Source: an uncultured Pseudomonadales bacterium (GTDB lineage: Bacteria; Pseudomonadota; Gammaproteobacteria; Pseudomonadales; Azotimanducaceae). From it: a stretch of 64,000 nucleotides of DNA. The notes beneath the pieces were generated by a model. The model was not told the origin of the DNA and did no database searches. It was given only the letters and a program-made list of their open reading frames with translations. The stretch is taken from the NCBI GenBank assembly GCA_958296025.1, contig OY282430.1, forward strand, positions 1,054,001-1,118,000, given 5' to 3'. A program made the translations under genes and the position numbers. This document shows, piece by piece, positions 9,214 through 18,108 of the stretch. Positions within the stretch are counted from its first letter, which is position 1, and each line of letters begins with the position of its first letter.

Positions 9214-9717
9214 ATGCGCATGAGCCGTGCGAGTCGAGGCGATGCTGAGGCCGGCCTCGCCGAAGGGCCGGGCCTCGCCGAAGCGGTGGGGGAGATCCTG
9301 GAGCGCTTGCGCTCCTTGGAAGGGCCGCTCCTGCCCATTTTGCACGCCGTGCAGGATCGGTTCGGGTTCATCCCGGCGGACAGCGTTCCCCTCATCGCCA
9401 AAGGCCTGAACCTGTCACGGGCCGAGGTGCATGGCGTCATCAGCTTCTATCCGCTGTTCCGAACCGGGCCGCCGGGCAAAAGAACCCTCTACATCTGCCG
9501 AGCGGAGGCCTGCCAAGCCATGGGCGGCGCGGTCTTGGAGGCCCATGCCAAGCGGGCTCTCGGCATCGACTACGGTGGCACCACCGCCGATGGCGAATTC
9601 ACCCTGGAGCCGGTTTTTTGCCTTGGCAACTGCGCCTGTTCCCCCTCGGTGCTGCTAAATGGACGGCTGCACTCCCGAGTGGACCCGAAGGCCTTTGACG
9701 AGCTGATTGGTCGATGA
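9214..9717 (+). CDS. fdsG: NAD-dependent formate dehydrogenase gamma subunit (NuoE-like)
   Basis: A 167-residue NuoE-type [2Fe-2S] thioredoxin-fold subunit. The four cluster cysteines are in CRAEAC (C-x4-C) and CLGNC (C-x3-C). ATG 9214 is chosen because GGGTGA lies a few bases upstream and the resulting length fits FdsG; ATG 9184 and TTG 9136 are in-frame alternatives. FdsG passes electrons between the FMN/NADH-binding FdsB and the catalytic FdsA in the cytoplasmic formate:NAD+ oxidoreductase. The gene overlaps fdsB by four bases (ATGA), and it is the first gene of the operon. Confidence 0.9.
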   Translation: MRMSRASRGDAEAGLAEGPGLAEAVGEILERLRSLEGPLLPILHAVQDRFGFIPADSVPLIAKGLNLSRAEVHGVISFYPLFRTGPPGKRTLYICRAEACQAMGGAVLEAHAKRALGIDYGGTTADGEFTLEPVFCLGNCACSPSVLLNGRLHSRVDPKAFDELIGR

Positions 9718-11201
9718 GCGTTCGGGTCTTGGTGCCGTCCGACAGCACGGCCAAATCCCTAGGTGCCGACGCCGTGGCGGCAGCCGTTGCGGAAGCCGCG
9801 CCGGCGTTGGATGTGCGGCGCACCGGTTCAAGGGGCCTGTACTGGCTGGAGCCCTTGGTGGAGGTGGAGACCGCCGCCGGGCGCATCGGCTTCGGCCCCT
9901 TGGATGTGCAGCGGGCACGGACGCTGTTCGCCGGGGGCGCACCTAGCGCCGAGCATCCCGATTGCCTCGGCTTGGTGGCGGAACTGCCGGCCCTGAAGGC
10001 CCAGGCGCGCCTGACCATGACCCGAGCGGGCGTCGTTGAGCCACTATCCCTAGCCCAGTACGAAGCGCATGGCGGCTTCCTGGGCCTGCGCCGCGCCCAA
10101 AGCTTGACCGCGCAGGAAATCGTCGCCGCCGTCACGGAATCCGGCCTGCGCGGGCGTGGCGGCGCGGCCTTCCCAACTGGCGTCAAGTGGCGCACTGTCC
10201 TGCAGGCGGAGGGGTCGCAGAAGTACATCGTTTGCAACGCCGATGAAGGCGACTCCGGCACCTTCGCCGACCGCATGGTGATGGAAAGCGACCCCTTCCT
10301 GCTCATCGAGGGCATGCGCATCGCCGGGCTGGCGGTGGGTGCGGACCGCGGCTACATCTACTGTCGGGCCGAATATCCCCAAGCCATTGCCACCCTGGAC
10401 GAAGCCATCCGGCTGGCGGCGGCAGCCGGCCATCTGCACGGCTTCCATCTGCAAGTGCGGGAGGGCGCCGGCGCCTACATCTGTGGGGAGGAGACCTCCT
10501 TGCTGGAGAGCTTGGAGGGCAAGCGCGGCACGGTGCGCTACCGGCCGCCGCTGCCGGCGACGGCCGGGTTGTTCGGCAAGCCCACCGTGGTGAACAACGT
10601 CATCAGCTTGGCCACAGTGCCCGTCATCCTGGCCCAAGGCGCGGAACACCACCGCAGCTTCGGGGTGGGCCGCTCGCTGGGCACGCTGACCGTGCAGTTG
10701 GCCGGCAACGTCCGCCGCGGCGGGCTGTTCGAGGTGCCCTTCGGCGTGACCTTGCGCCAAGTTGTGGAGGACTTGGGTGGCGGCACGGCCAGCGGCAGGC
10801 CCATCAAGGCGGTGCAGGCCGGGGGTCCTTTGGGTGCCTACATTCCGCCGCAGCATTTCGACACGCCCCTGGACTACGAGTCTTTTCAGACCATAGACGC
10901 GATGATCGGTCACGGCGGTTTGGTGGTGTTCGACGACCGGGCGGATCTAGGCACCTTGGCCCGCTACGCTTTTGAGTTCTGCGCGGAGGAGTCCTGCGGC
11001 AAATGCACCCCTTGCAGGGTCGGCGCGGTGCGCGGCGTCGAAGTGGTTGACCGCATCCGCCGCGGCGAACGAGCGGTTGACAATCGGATTCTGCTCAAGG
11101 ACCTGTGCCGCACCATGATCGACGGCTCCTTATGCGGGCTTGGTGGCATGGCGCCGTTGCCGGTGCTGAGCGTTATGGAACATTTTGCGGAGGAGTTGTA
11201 A
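9714..11201 (+). CDS. fdsB: NAD-dependent formate dehydrogenase beta subunit (NuoF-like)
   Basis: A 495-residue flavoprotein subunit. The N-terminal about 110 residues are a thioredoxin-like extension as in FdsB/HoxF. The NuoF core follows with NADH/FMN-binding GRGGAAFPTGVKW and CNADEGDSGTFADR, and the C-terminal [4Fe-4S] motif CGKCTPCRVG plus a later Cys in GSLCGLGG. It hands electrons from formate to NAD+. Overlap with fdsG and a 3-base gap to fdsA show a tight operon. Length and all cofactor residues appear intact. Confidence 0.92.
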   Translation: MSVRVLVPSDSTAKSLGADAVAAAVAEAAPALDVRRTGSRGLYWLEPLVEVETAAGRIGFGPLDVQRARTLFAGGAPSAEHPDCLGLVAELPALKAQARLTMTRAGVVEPLSLAQYEAHGGFLGLRRAQSLTAQEIVAAVTESGLRGRGGAAFPTGVKWRTVLQAEGSQKYIVCNADEGDSGTFADRMVMESDPFLLIEGMRIAGLAVGADRGYIYCRAEYPQAIATLDEAIRLAAAAGHLHGFHLQVREGAGAYICGEETSLLESLEGKRGTVRYRPPLPATAGLFGKPTVVNNVISLATVPVILAQGAEHHRSFGVGRSLGTLTVQLAGNVRRGGLFEVPFGVTLRQVVEDLGGGTASGRPIKAVQAGGPLGAYIPPQHFDTPLDYESFQTIDAMIGHGGLVVFDDRADLGTLARYAFEFCAEESCGKCTPCRVGAVRGVEVVDRIRRGERAVDNRILLKDLCRTMIDGSLCGLGGMAPLPVLSVMEHFAEEL

Positions 11202-11204
11202 GCT

Positions 11205-14141
11205 ATGCCCATGAGCCTTTACTACAACGTCGGCGCGGAGAGTGACCTCGGCACCCCAGCCCCGGACCCGGGGGCGGCCACGGTCAGCCTGAAGATCGAC
11301 GGCATTCCCATTGCTGTGCCGGGGGGCGCCTCGGTGCTGCGGGCGGCGGCCTTGGCGGGGGTCGGGGTGCCAAAACTCTGCGCCACGGAGGATCTGGCGG
11401 CCTTCGGTTCCTGCCGCCTATGCTTGGTGGAAATCGAAGGGCGCAAGGGCTATCCGGCCTCCTGCACCACCTTGGTGGAGGCGGGCATGGAGGTGCGTAC
11501 GCAAACGCCACGCTTGGCGGAACTGCGGCGCAACGTCATGGAGCTGTACATCTCCGACCATCCACTGGACTGCCTGACCTGCTCCGCCAACGGCGATTGT
11601 GAACTGCAGGACATGGCTGGCGCCGTGGGCCTGCGAGAGGTGCGCTACGGCTATGAGGGCGCCAACCATCTGGACAAGCCCAAGGACCAGTCCGCGCCCT
11701 ACTTCGCCTTTGATCCCGCGAAGTGCATCGTCTGCTCCCGCTGTGTGCGCGCCTGCGAGGAGCAGCAGGGCACCTACGCCCTCACCATCGGTGGGCGCGG
11801 CTTCGCCTCCGAGGTGATGGCCAGCCAGAACGAGCCCTTCGCCGCCTCGGAGTGCGTCTCCTGCGGCGCCTGCGTCAAGGCCTGCCCCACCGCCACCCTG
11901 ATGGAGAAGTCGGTAGTGGCGCATGGGCAGCCGGAGCGGGCGGTGATCACCACCTGCGCCTACTGCGGCGTGGGCTGCTCGTTCCGGGCCGAGCTGCAAG
12001 GAGACCGGCTGGTGCGCATGGTGCCGGACCGGAACGGCAAGGCCAACCATGGCCACTCCTGCGTCAAAGGGCGTTTTGCCTTTGGCTACGCTACCCACAA
12101 GGATCGGGTCACCAGCCCCATGATTCGAGACAGCATCGACCAGCCTTGGCGCAAGGTCGGCTGGGCGCAAGCCATCGACACCGCCGCGCAGCGCCTGCGC
12201 GGCATCCAAGAGCGCTGGGGGCGCAAGGCCATCGGCGGCGTCACCTCCTCGCGCTGCACCAACGAGGAGGTCTATGTGGTGCAGAAGTTCGTGCGCGCCG
12301 CCTTGGGCAACAACAACGTCGATACCTGCGCCCGGGTGTGCCATTCCCCTACTGGCTACGGTCTTAAGACCACCTTGGGGGAGTCCGCCGGCACCCAGAA
12401 CTTCGATTCGGTGATGCAGACGGACGTCATCTTGTTGGTGGGCGCCAATCCCACCGAAGCGCATCCGGTGTTCGCCTCCTTGATGAAGCGTCGCTTGAGC
12501 CAGGGTGCCCAGCTGATTGTGGTGGACCCCCGGGCCATTGATCTGGTGGATTCCCCCCATGTGCGGGCTCAGTTCCATTTGCAGCTGAAGCCGGGCACCA
12601 ATGTGGCGGTCATCAACGCCTTGGCTCATACGGTCATCGACGAGGGCCTGGAAGACGAAGCCTTCATTCGCAGCCGCTGCGAATGGGATGCCTACCAAAC
12701 TTGGCGGGCCTTCATCAGCGAGCCGCGCAACTCACCGGAGGCGCTGGCCGAGGCCATCGGCGCGCCGGCGGCGCAGCTGCGGGCCGCTGCCCGGCTGTAC
12801 GCCAAGGCCGGCAACGCCGCCATCTACTACGGCTTGGGGGTCACCGAGCACAGCCAAGGCTCCACCATGGTGCTGGGCATAGCCAACCTGGCCATGGCCA
12901 CCGGCAACCTGGGCCGGGAAGGGGTGGGGGTGAACCCCCTGCGCGGCCAGAACAACGTGCAGGGCGCCTGCGACATGGGTTCCTTCCCGCATGAATTCTC
13001 CGGCTATCGGCACCTGTCCGACGCCGTCGTGCGCGGCAAGTTCGAGGCGGATTGGGGTGTCCAACTGGACCCGAAACCCGGCTATCGGATACCCAACATG
13101 TTCGATGCCGCCATCGCCGGAGAGTTCAAGGGCCTCTATGTGCAGGGCGAGGACTTCGCCCAGTCGGACCCGGACACGCAGCACATCTACGCGGCGCTTT
13201 CGGCGATGGAGTGCGTCATCGTCCAGGATCTGTTCCTCAACGAGACCGCCAAATTCGCCCACATCTTTCTGCCGGGCTGCTCCTTTTTGGAGAAGGACGG
13301 CACCTTCACCAACGCCGAACGGCGCATCTCCCCGGTGCGCAAGGTGATGGCCCCCTTGACCGGCCTGGACGAGTGGCGGATCACCTGCCGCCTGTCCACC
13401 GCCATGGGCTACCCGATGGATTATCGGCATCCCAGCGAGATCATGGACGAGATCGCCCGGTTGACGCCGAATTTCCAAGGCCTGAGCTACGAATTGCTCA
13501 ATGAAGTCGGCTCCGTGCAGTGGCCCTGCAACGCCGCAGCGCCGGAGGGCACACCGCTGATGCATGTGCAGGAGTTCGTGCGTGGCAAGGGCTACTTCGC
13601 GCCCACCCCCTATGTTCCCACCGAGGAGCGTAGCACCGCCCGCTATCCGCTGCTGCTGACCACGGGCCGCGTGCTTTCCCAGTACAACGTGGGCGCCCAG
13701 ACTCGCCGCACCGAGGCCGTGGCCTACCATCGGGAGGACCGCTTGGAGATGCATCCGGCGGACGCTGAGGTGCGCGGCATCGTCGATGGCAGCTGGGTGG
13801 GTGTCAAGAGCCGCGCCGGGGAGACCGTGCTGCGCGCCAAGGTCACCGATCGGGTTCAGCCCGGCGTGCTGTACACCACTTTCCATCACCCGGAATCCGG
13901 GGCCAACGTCATCACCACGGATAATTCCGATTGGGCCACCAACTGCCCGGAATACAAGGTCACGGCGGTGCAGGCCTATCCGGTCAGCAAGCCCTCCGAA
14001 TGGCAGGAAATGTTCCGCCGCTTCGCCGTGAAGCAGGAGCGGTTGGCGGCGCCGGTTGCCGCAGGCGGAGCGGGGGCTTCACTGGCGCCAGCCGCCACAG
14101 GACGCAAGGAGGGGTTGGAGACGGCGAAGGCGGAATCGTGA
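11205..14141 (+). CDS. fdsA: NAD-dependent formate dehydrogenase alpha (catalytic) subunit
   Basis: A 978-residue molybdenum/tungsten bis-MGD enzyme. The N-terminus is NuoG-like: [2Fe-2S] Cys set in GSCRLCLVEIEG, a His-Cys cluster HPLDCLTCSANGDC, and two ferredoxin clusters CIVCSRCVRACEE and CVSCGACVKACP. The catalytic part starts near residue 245 with the proximal [4Fe-4S] motif CAYCGVGC...CVKGRF. The predicted Mo-ligating Cys lies in CARVCHSPTG near residue 385, followed by GESAGT. A molybdopterin dinucleotide-binding domain closes the protein. It oxidises formate to CO2 in the cytoplasm. A GGAGG-containing leader precedes the ATG; ATG 11214 is an alternative start. The end overlaps fdsD. 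Confidence 0.95.
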   Translation: MPMSLYYNVGAESDLGTPAPDPGAATVSLKIDGIPIAVPGGASVLRAAALAGVGVPKLCATEDLAAFGSCRLCLVEIEGRKGYPASCTTLVEAGMEVRTQTPRLAELRRNVMELYISDHPLDCLTCSANGDCELQDMAGAVGLREVRYGYEGANHLDKPKDQSAPYFAFDPAKCIVCSRCVRACEEQQGTYALTIGGRGFASEVMASQNEPFAASECVSCGACVKACPTATLMEKSVVAHGQPERAVITTCAYCGVGCSFRAELQGDRLVRMVPDRNGKANHGHSCVKGRFAFGYATHKDRVTSPMIRDSIDQPWRKVGWAQAIDTAAQRLRGIQERWGRKAIGGVTSSRCTNEEVYVVQKFVRAALGNNNVDTCARVCHSPTGYGLKTTLGESAGTQNFDSVMQTDVILLVGANPTEAHPVFASLMKRRLSQGAQLIVVDPRAIDLVDSPHVRAQFHLQLKPGTNVAVINALAHTVIDEGLEDEAFIRSRCEWDAYQTWRAFISEPRNSPEALAEAIGAPAAQLRAAARLYAKAGNAAIYYGLGVTEHSQGSTMVLGIANLAMATGNLGREGVGVNPLRGQNNVQGACDMGSFPHEFSGYRHLSDAVVRGKFEADWGVQLDPKPGYRIPNMFDAAIAGEFKGLYVQGEDFAQSDPDTQHIYAALSAMECVIVQDLFLNETAKFAHIFLPGCSFLEKDGTFTNAERRISPVRKVMAPLTGLDEWRITCRLSTAMGYPMDYRHPSEIMDEIARLTPNFQGLSYELLNEVGSVQWPCNAAAPEGTPLMHVQEFVRGKGYFAPTPYVPTEERSTARYPLLLTTGRVLSQYNVGAQTRRTEAVAYHREDRLEMHPADAEVRGIVDGSWVGVKSRAGETVLRAKVTDRVQPGVLYTTFHHPESGANVITTDNSDWATNCPEYKVTAVQAYPVSKPSEWQEMFRRFAVKQERLAAPVAAGGAGASLAPAATGRKEGLETAKAES

Positions 14142-14365
14142 CCGTCGCCGCAGGCAAGCTGGTGCGCATGGCGGAGCAGATCACCGCCAACCTCGCCCAT
14201 ACGGATGACTATGGCATCGTCTCCGCCAAGGTGGCCGACCACCTCAACCGCTTTTGGGATCCGAGGATGCGCCAGGCCTTGCTGGAATACGCCGGCCGGG
14301 AAGCCAACTCCCTATCCCCCGCATTACGCATGGCGCTGCCCCAGCTTCGGGACGGCGGCGAGTAG
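14138..14365 (+). CDS. fdsD: Formate dehydrogenase delta subunit
   Basis: A 75-residue protein starting at a GTG that overlaps the fdsA stop (GTGA), with purine-rich GAAGGCGG upstream. The sequence has the FdsD layout: KLVRMAEQITANL, then a HLNRFWDPRMR segment, and a short Ala/Leu-rich tail. FdsD is a small accessory or structural subunit needed for a fully assembled NAD-dependent formate dehydrogenase. An open frame extends far upstream inside fdsA but is only a shadow; homology begins at the GTG. Confidence 0.85.
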   Translation: MTVAAGKLVRMAEQITANLAHTDDYGIVSAKVADHLNRFWDPRMRQALLEYAGREANSLSPALRMALPQLRDGGE

Positions 14366-14442
14366 ATCGGGGCACGGTGCCTCTGTCTGAATCGCAAGGC
14401 CGCCGGCGGTGCGATTCGACGGATTGAACCGAGACGCCGCCA

Positions 14443-15240
14443 ATGCCCAGCCATCCCACCCTCAGGTTCACCGAGGGCCAGCCGCCGCAAACGGCGGAAG
14501 ACCGCTTGGCGCCGGAGGAGCCTTTGGAGATCCGAGTGCGCAGCCGTCCCATCAGCGTGACCATGCGCACCCCGGGCCAAGATGAGGATCTGGCCGCTGG
14601 CTTCCTGCTCACCGAAGGCGTCATTCATTCCCCTTCCGACATCGTCAAGCTGGAAACCCCGCGGCGCCCTGGCGGCGCTAACCTGGTCAACGTCTTCCTG
14701 CGCCCGGGTTTGCAGGTGGATCTGGAACGCCTAACCCGCCATGTCTTCGCCAGCTCCAGCTGCGGCCTATGCGGTGCCGCCACCATCGACCAAGTGCATA
14801 AACAGTTCCCCCCGGTGACCACTGCCTTGCGCGTATCGACAACCACCTTGCTCGCCCTTCCAGCTCATCTAACCGCTGCCCAACCAGAGTTCTCCGCCAC
14901 CGGCGGCACCCACGCCGCCGGCCTGTTCAGCCGGGAAGGCGAACTGCTGCTGCTGCGCGAGGACGTAGGCCGCCACAACGCGGTGGACAAGGTGCTCGGC
15001 CACGCCCTGCGCCACGGCCCTTGGCCCTTGGTGGAGCAGATTCTCCTCGTGAGCGGCCGAGCCTCCTTCGAGATCATGCAAAAGGCTCTGGCGGCTCGAA
15101 TCGCCCTAGTCTGCGCCGTCTCCGCCCCCTCAGCCTTGGCTGCCGATTTCGCTGAACGCAGCGGCCAGACTCTGGTCGGCTTCCTGCGCCCCGGACGATT
15201 GAATGTTTACGCCCATCCCGATCGGCTGCTGTTTGGCTAG
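14443..15240 (+). CDS. fdhD: Formate dehydrogenase accessory sulfurtransferase FdhD/FdsC
   Basis: A 265-residue FdhD-family protein, the carrier that moves sulfur from a cysteine desulfurase to the molybdenum cofactor. The conserved double-Cys loop SSCGLCG is at about residues 105-111; later motifs TGGTHAAGLF, LREDVGRHNAVDKVLG and SGRASFEIMQKA match the family, including the GDP/cofactor-binding region. It follows fdsD by 77 bases and completes the gene set G-B-A-D-C. Order differs slightly from the common fdsGBACD arrangement. Confidence 0.93.
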   Translation: MPSHPTLRFTEGQPPQTAEDRLAPEEPLEIRVRSRPISVTMRTPGQDEDLAAGFLLTEGVIHSPSDIVKLETPRRPGGANLVNVFLRPGLQVDLERLTRHVFASSSCGLCGAATIDQVHKQFPPVTTALRVSTTTLLALPAHLTAAQPEFSATGGTHAAGLFSREGELLLLREDVGRHNAVDKVLGHALRHGPWPLVEQILLVSGRASFEIMQKALAARIALVCAVSAPSALAADFAERSGQTLVGFLRPGRLNVYAHPDRLLFG

Positions 15241-15271
15241 CCGACGCAAGGCGGAAGGCACCGTTGGTGAA

Positions 15272-15347
15272 TGGCGTCCCCTAGGGGAGTCGAACCCCTG
15301 TTGCCAGGATGAAAACCTGGAGTCCTAGGCCACTAGACGAAGGGGAC
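15272..15347 (-). tRNA. tRNA-Glu (anticodon TTC)
   Basis: Read on the minus strand, GTCCCCT pairs with AGGGGAC to form the acceptor stem. The anticodon arm is CCAGG-TTTTCAT-CCTGG with TTC at positions 34-36. The T arm is AGGGG-TTCGACT-CCCCT, and CCA is encoded at 15274-15272. The total is 76 bases. No integrase or duplicated tRNA 3' end is nearby, so there is no sign that it serves as an attachment site. Confidence 0.96.
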
Positions 15348-15364
15348 CGAGGCGAAGGCCGCGC

Positions 15365-15393
15365 ATTCTATTGGCGGGCTTGGCCGCCGTCAA
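15365..15393 (-). promoter_or_regulatory. Sigma-70-type promoter of tRNA-Glu
   Basis: On the minus strand TTGACG (15393-15388) and TAGAAT (15370-15365) are separated by 17 bases, close to consensus. The tRNA 5' end lies 17 bases after the -10 box, leaving room for a short leader. Confidence 0.65.
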
Positions 15394-15590
15394 CAGGTGT
15401 TTGGCGGCCAAGGTCATCTCAAAGTCGCATATACCCATCGGCAGGGGAGTGGAAACCTCAAACCAGCCTTGGTTGCGCGTGTGCGGTGGACGTCACCACC
15501 CTTTAAGGGCGTGAAGGAAGTGGCTGGTGTCTAGATGGATGCGCAAACGCGCCTCGAAGGCGGGCCGCCGTCTGGCTCGGTGCCGACGTC

Positions 15591-16502
15591 TCAAATGCCG
15601 ATGAGGTCCGCCCGATCGAGCAGGTTGCGGACGATGCGGATGCTGGCCGCATCGACCATGACGCCATCCACGTTAATGGCGCCAAGGCCCTTGGCGAGGG
15701 CTTTTTCGTAGGCTGCCTGCTGCGCCCTGGCGGCGGCCACGGCTTGCGCCGAAGGCGTGAAGACTTCATTCGCCAGCGTCACTTGGCTGGGATGGATGGC
15801 CCACTTGCCGACCATGCCCAGCACATGGGCGCGTTCCGCCTCCTTGCGGTAGGCGTCTGGGTCGCGAAAATCTGCGTAGGGGCCGTCCACCGGGTCGATG
15901 CCGTTGGCGCGGCAGGCGATGGTCATGCGGTAGCGGGGATAGTGCCACAAGTCCGGCGGGTAGCCGCCGGAGGCGCCGACCGCCGCGATCTGCATCTGCT
16001 GGCTGGCGGCGTAGTCCCCCATGCCGAAGACCAGGCACTCCAAGCGATCCGAGCAGGCGGCGATTTCATCCACGTTCATCATGCCCTCCACCTCCTCGAT
16101 GAGGCACTCGATGCCAATGCGTCGCGCAAGCTTCAGCTTGCTCTCCAGCTGATCAAGCAGCAGATGCACGAACAGCACGTCGGCGGCGCGTTTCGCCTTG
16201 GTTAGCACCAGGGTGTCCAGCCGCGCTCCGGCGCCGGTGACGACCTTGATGATGTCGTCGTGGCACCATTCGGTCTCCACGTCGTTGATGCGCACGCTGA
16301 CCGTGCGCGGGCGCCATTCCAAGCCATTGACGGCCTCCACGACCATGCCCCTGGCCGCCTCCTTGGCGCTGGGCGCCACGGCGTCCTCCAGGTCCAGGAA
16401 CACATGGTCCACCTCAAGACCAGCGGCCTTGGTCAGCATTTTTTCGGAGCTGCCCGGCACCGACAGCTGGCAGCGGCGGGGGCGCTTGGGTTGCTTGTTC
16501 AT
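15591..16502 (-). CDS. HpcH/HpaI-family CoA-ester lyase, L-malyl-CoA/beta-methylmalyl-CoA lyase type
   Basis: About 303 residues from ATG 16502 (MNKQPKRPRRCQLSVPG), preceded by GGGAG at a slightly long spacing; an upstream ATG at 16532 is possible. The sequence has the CitE-like TIM-barrel motifs: RCQLSVPGSSEKML, FLDLEDAVAP, IEEVEGMMNVDEI (acidic residue for Mg2+) and VFGMGDYAASQ. These fit malyl-CoA lyases, which cleave malyl-CoA to acetyl-CoA and glyoxylate or catalyse the reverse, as in the serine cycle, 3-hydroxypropionate bicycle and ethylmalonyl-CoA pathway. The neighbouring formate dehydrogenase would fit C1 use, but no other serine-cycle gene is in the window, so the pathway is inferred. 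Confidence 0.82.
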   Translation of the reverse strand: MNKQPKRPRRCQLSVPGSSEKMLTKAAGLEVDHVFLDLEDAVAPSAKEAARGMVVEAVNGLEWRPRTVSVRINDVETEWCHDDIIKVVTGAGARLDTLVLTKAKRAADVLFVHLLLDQLESKLKLARRIGIECLIEEVEGMMNVDEIAACSDRLECLVFGMGDYAASQQMQIAAVGASGGYPPDLWHYPRYRMTIACRANGIDPVDGPYADFRDPDAYRKEAERAHVLGMVGKWAIHPSQVTLANEVFTPSAQAVAAARAQQAAYEKALAKGLGAINVDGVMVDAASIRIVRNLLDRADLIGI

Positions 16503-16556
16503 GTCCGTGATGACTCTCCCGATGTTGTGCATGAATTTTAGCAGGGGACTAGGGCC

Positions 16557-16680
16557 GCACGATGATTGGGCCGATCTTAAAGCGATGGTGAAGGAGGCTG
16601 TGGCCTGTCATTTCGGCGAAGAAAAAGCTGTCAGCGTAGTTCGGCTGCATCTTATAAAGGAGGAAGCGATTGCGATATGA
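16557..16680 (+). pseudogene. HicB-family antitoxin, C-terminal remnant
   Basis: An open stretch encodes DWADLKAMVKEAVACHF followed by VVRLHLIKEEAIAI and TGA. This matches the C-terminal half of HicB antitoxins that end in a R-L-H-hydrophobic-E motif and directly precede hicA. The N-terminal half is missing: upstream sequence is the 5' leader of the lyase gene on the other strand. The TGA overlaps the ATG of the HicA remnant (ATGA), as in intact hicBA pairs. The recognition is by eye and the fragment is short. Confidence 0.55.
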
Positions 16681-16808
16681 ACTTGCCTCGCGACCTGTCC
16701 GGAGACGAGTTGACCGGATTGCTGAGTCGTCACTATGGTTACGTTCTTGTTCGGCAGAGGACTACAGCAGGTCCTTCAGGCGGTAGTACAGCATGCCCAA
16801 GGCGATGA
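16677..16808 (+). pseudogene. HicA-family mRNA interferase, N-terminal remnant
   Basis: The frame starts MNLPRDLSGDELTGLL and continues to YGYVLVRQR, matching the N-terminus of HicA toxins. It then changes at about 16758 into the reverse complement of the adjacent oxidoreductase 3' end and stops at 16808. The expected next motif, GSH with the catalytic histidine, is absent, so the toxin is dead. The junction lies within a few bases of the stop codon of the FAD oxidoreductase gene. Confidence 0.55.
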
Positions 16809-18051
16809 TCTGGTTGCCCAGCCACTGTGAACCCGGAAGGCGCAAGCGCCGCATGTTGGCGAACAGATCGAACTTCTCCAAGGTGCCGGCGATGGCCTCC
16901 GCCAGGACTTCGCCCATGATGTGGGTGGCGTTGACGCCGTGGCCGGAATAGCCTTGGCAGTAATAGACATTTCTGTTGATGCGGCCCACGGCGAGCACAC
17001 GGTTCAGCACGATGCCCATCGTGCCGCCCCATTCGTAGTCGATGCGCACCCCCCGCAACTGCGGATAGACCTTGAGCAGCTTGGGGAGGATGTATCCCTT
17101 AATGTCAGTGGGGTCCCGCCCTGAGTAGTTGCAGTTGCCGCCATAGAGCAGGCGCTTGTCGGCGGACAGGCGGTAGTAATCGACAATCTCGTTCAGGTCG
17201 CAGACGGCGACGTCCAAGGGGTTGATCTCCGCCACCACCTCTTCGGAAAGGGGCTCCGTGCCGATGATGTAGCTGCCGGCCGGGAAGACTAGGCCGTTCA
17301 AGCGCTTGTGCTCCAGCCGGCTGTAGGCGTTGCCGGCCAGCACCACGGCTTCGGCCTGTACACTGCCGTCTGCGGTTCTCACCTTCGGGCGGGGGCCATG
17401 CTCAATGCGGATGGCCGGCGACTGTTCGAATATGCGCACACCCAGCCCGTGCGCGGCCCGCGCTTCGCCTATGCAGAGGTTCAGCGGATGCAGGTGGCCG
17501 TCCCGCTGACAGACGAAGCCGCCGACGTAGGCGTCCGTGCCCAGCATGGCGCGGGTCTTGTCCCGATCCCAGATTTCGTATTGATAAGGAAACTGGCGGC
17601 GCTGCATCTCCTTGGCGGTTTCCTCAATGGAGGCCAGCTGCCGGGGCTTCACCGCCGCCTCCACAAAGCCACCTTTCAGATCGCAGTCGATGCCGTACCT
17701 CTCCACCCGTTCGTGGATGATTTCATGGCCGCGCCACTTCAGTTCCCACAGCAAGTCGGCAATGCCTTCGCCGTGTTTCTTGCGCATCTTGTCCAGTCCG
17801 TTTATGCCGTTGATGAGCTGCCCGCCGTTGCGGCCGGAAGCGCCCCAGCCCACTCGGTTGGCCTCCACCACGGCCACCGAGTAGCCGCGCTCCGCCAAGG
17901 TCAGCGCCGTGGCGACGCCGGTGAAGCCGCCGCCGACCACGCAGACATCCGCTTCCTCGGTGCCCGCCAAGGGCGAATAGTCGGTGGTTTCGTTGACCGT
18001 GGCGGCGTAGTAGGAGTTCGTGTGCTCCTGTTTTTGATTGACGGCTTTCAT
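16762..18051 (-). CDS. FAD-dependent amine oxidoreductase (DAO family, gamma-glutamylputrescine oxidase-like)
   Basis: A 429-residue protein with an N-terminal dinucleotide-binding motif VCVVGGGFTGVATALTLAERG (GxGxxG), followed by VGWGASGRNGGQLING, the PuuB-like segment that contacts FAD. The C-terminal motif YYCQGYSGHGVNATHIMGE is also typical of this subfamily. Such enzymes oxidise secondary amines such as gamma-glutamylputrescine or N-methylated amino acids. The substrate is not determinable here; no puu genes are visible. It lies 57 bases downstream of an uncharacterised membrane protein on the same strand and may be co-transcribed with it. Confidence 0.85.
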   Translation of the reverse strand: MKAVNQKQEHTNSYYAATVNETTDYSPLAGTEEADVCVVGGGFTGVATALTLAERGYSVAVVEANRVGWGASGRNGGQLINGINGLDKMRKKHGEGIADLLWELKWRGHEIIHERVERYGIDCDLKGGFVEAAVKPRQLASIEETAKEMQRRQFPYQYEIWDRDKTRAMLGTDAYVGGFVCQRDGHLHPLNLCIGEARAAHGLGVRIFEQSPAIRIEHGPRPKVRTADGSVQAEAVVLAGNAYSRLEHKRLNGLVFPAGSYIIGTEPLSEEVVAEINPLDVAVCDLNEIVDYYRLSADKRLLYGGNCNYSGRDPTDIKGYILPKLLKVYPQLRGVRIDYEWGGTMGIVLNRVLAVGRINRNVYYCQGYSGHGVNATHIMGEVLAEAIAGTLEKFDLFANMRRLRLPGSQWLGNQIIALGMLYYRLKDLL

Positions 18052-18108
18052 CGCACTTTTCGTTTGGTTTTTCCCCTAACAAACAGGGCAGCGGCCAGAC
18101 CCCCTTTG

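Noticed and set aside
12732-13889. Long minus-strand open frame inside fdsA
   Set aside because: Mirrors the fdsA coding strand; no recognisable family and no ribosome-binding site.
15241-15590. Possible attachment site at tRNA-Glu
   Set aside because: No integrase near the tRNA and no duplicated tRNA 3' end was found in the sequence read.
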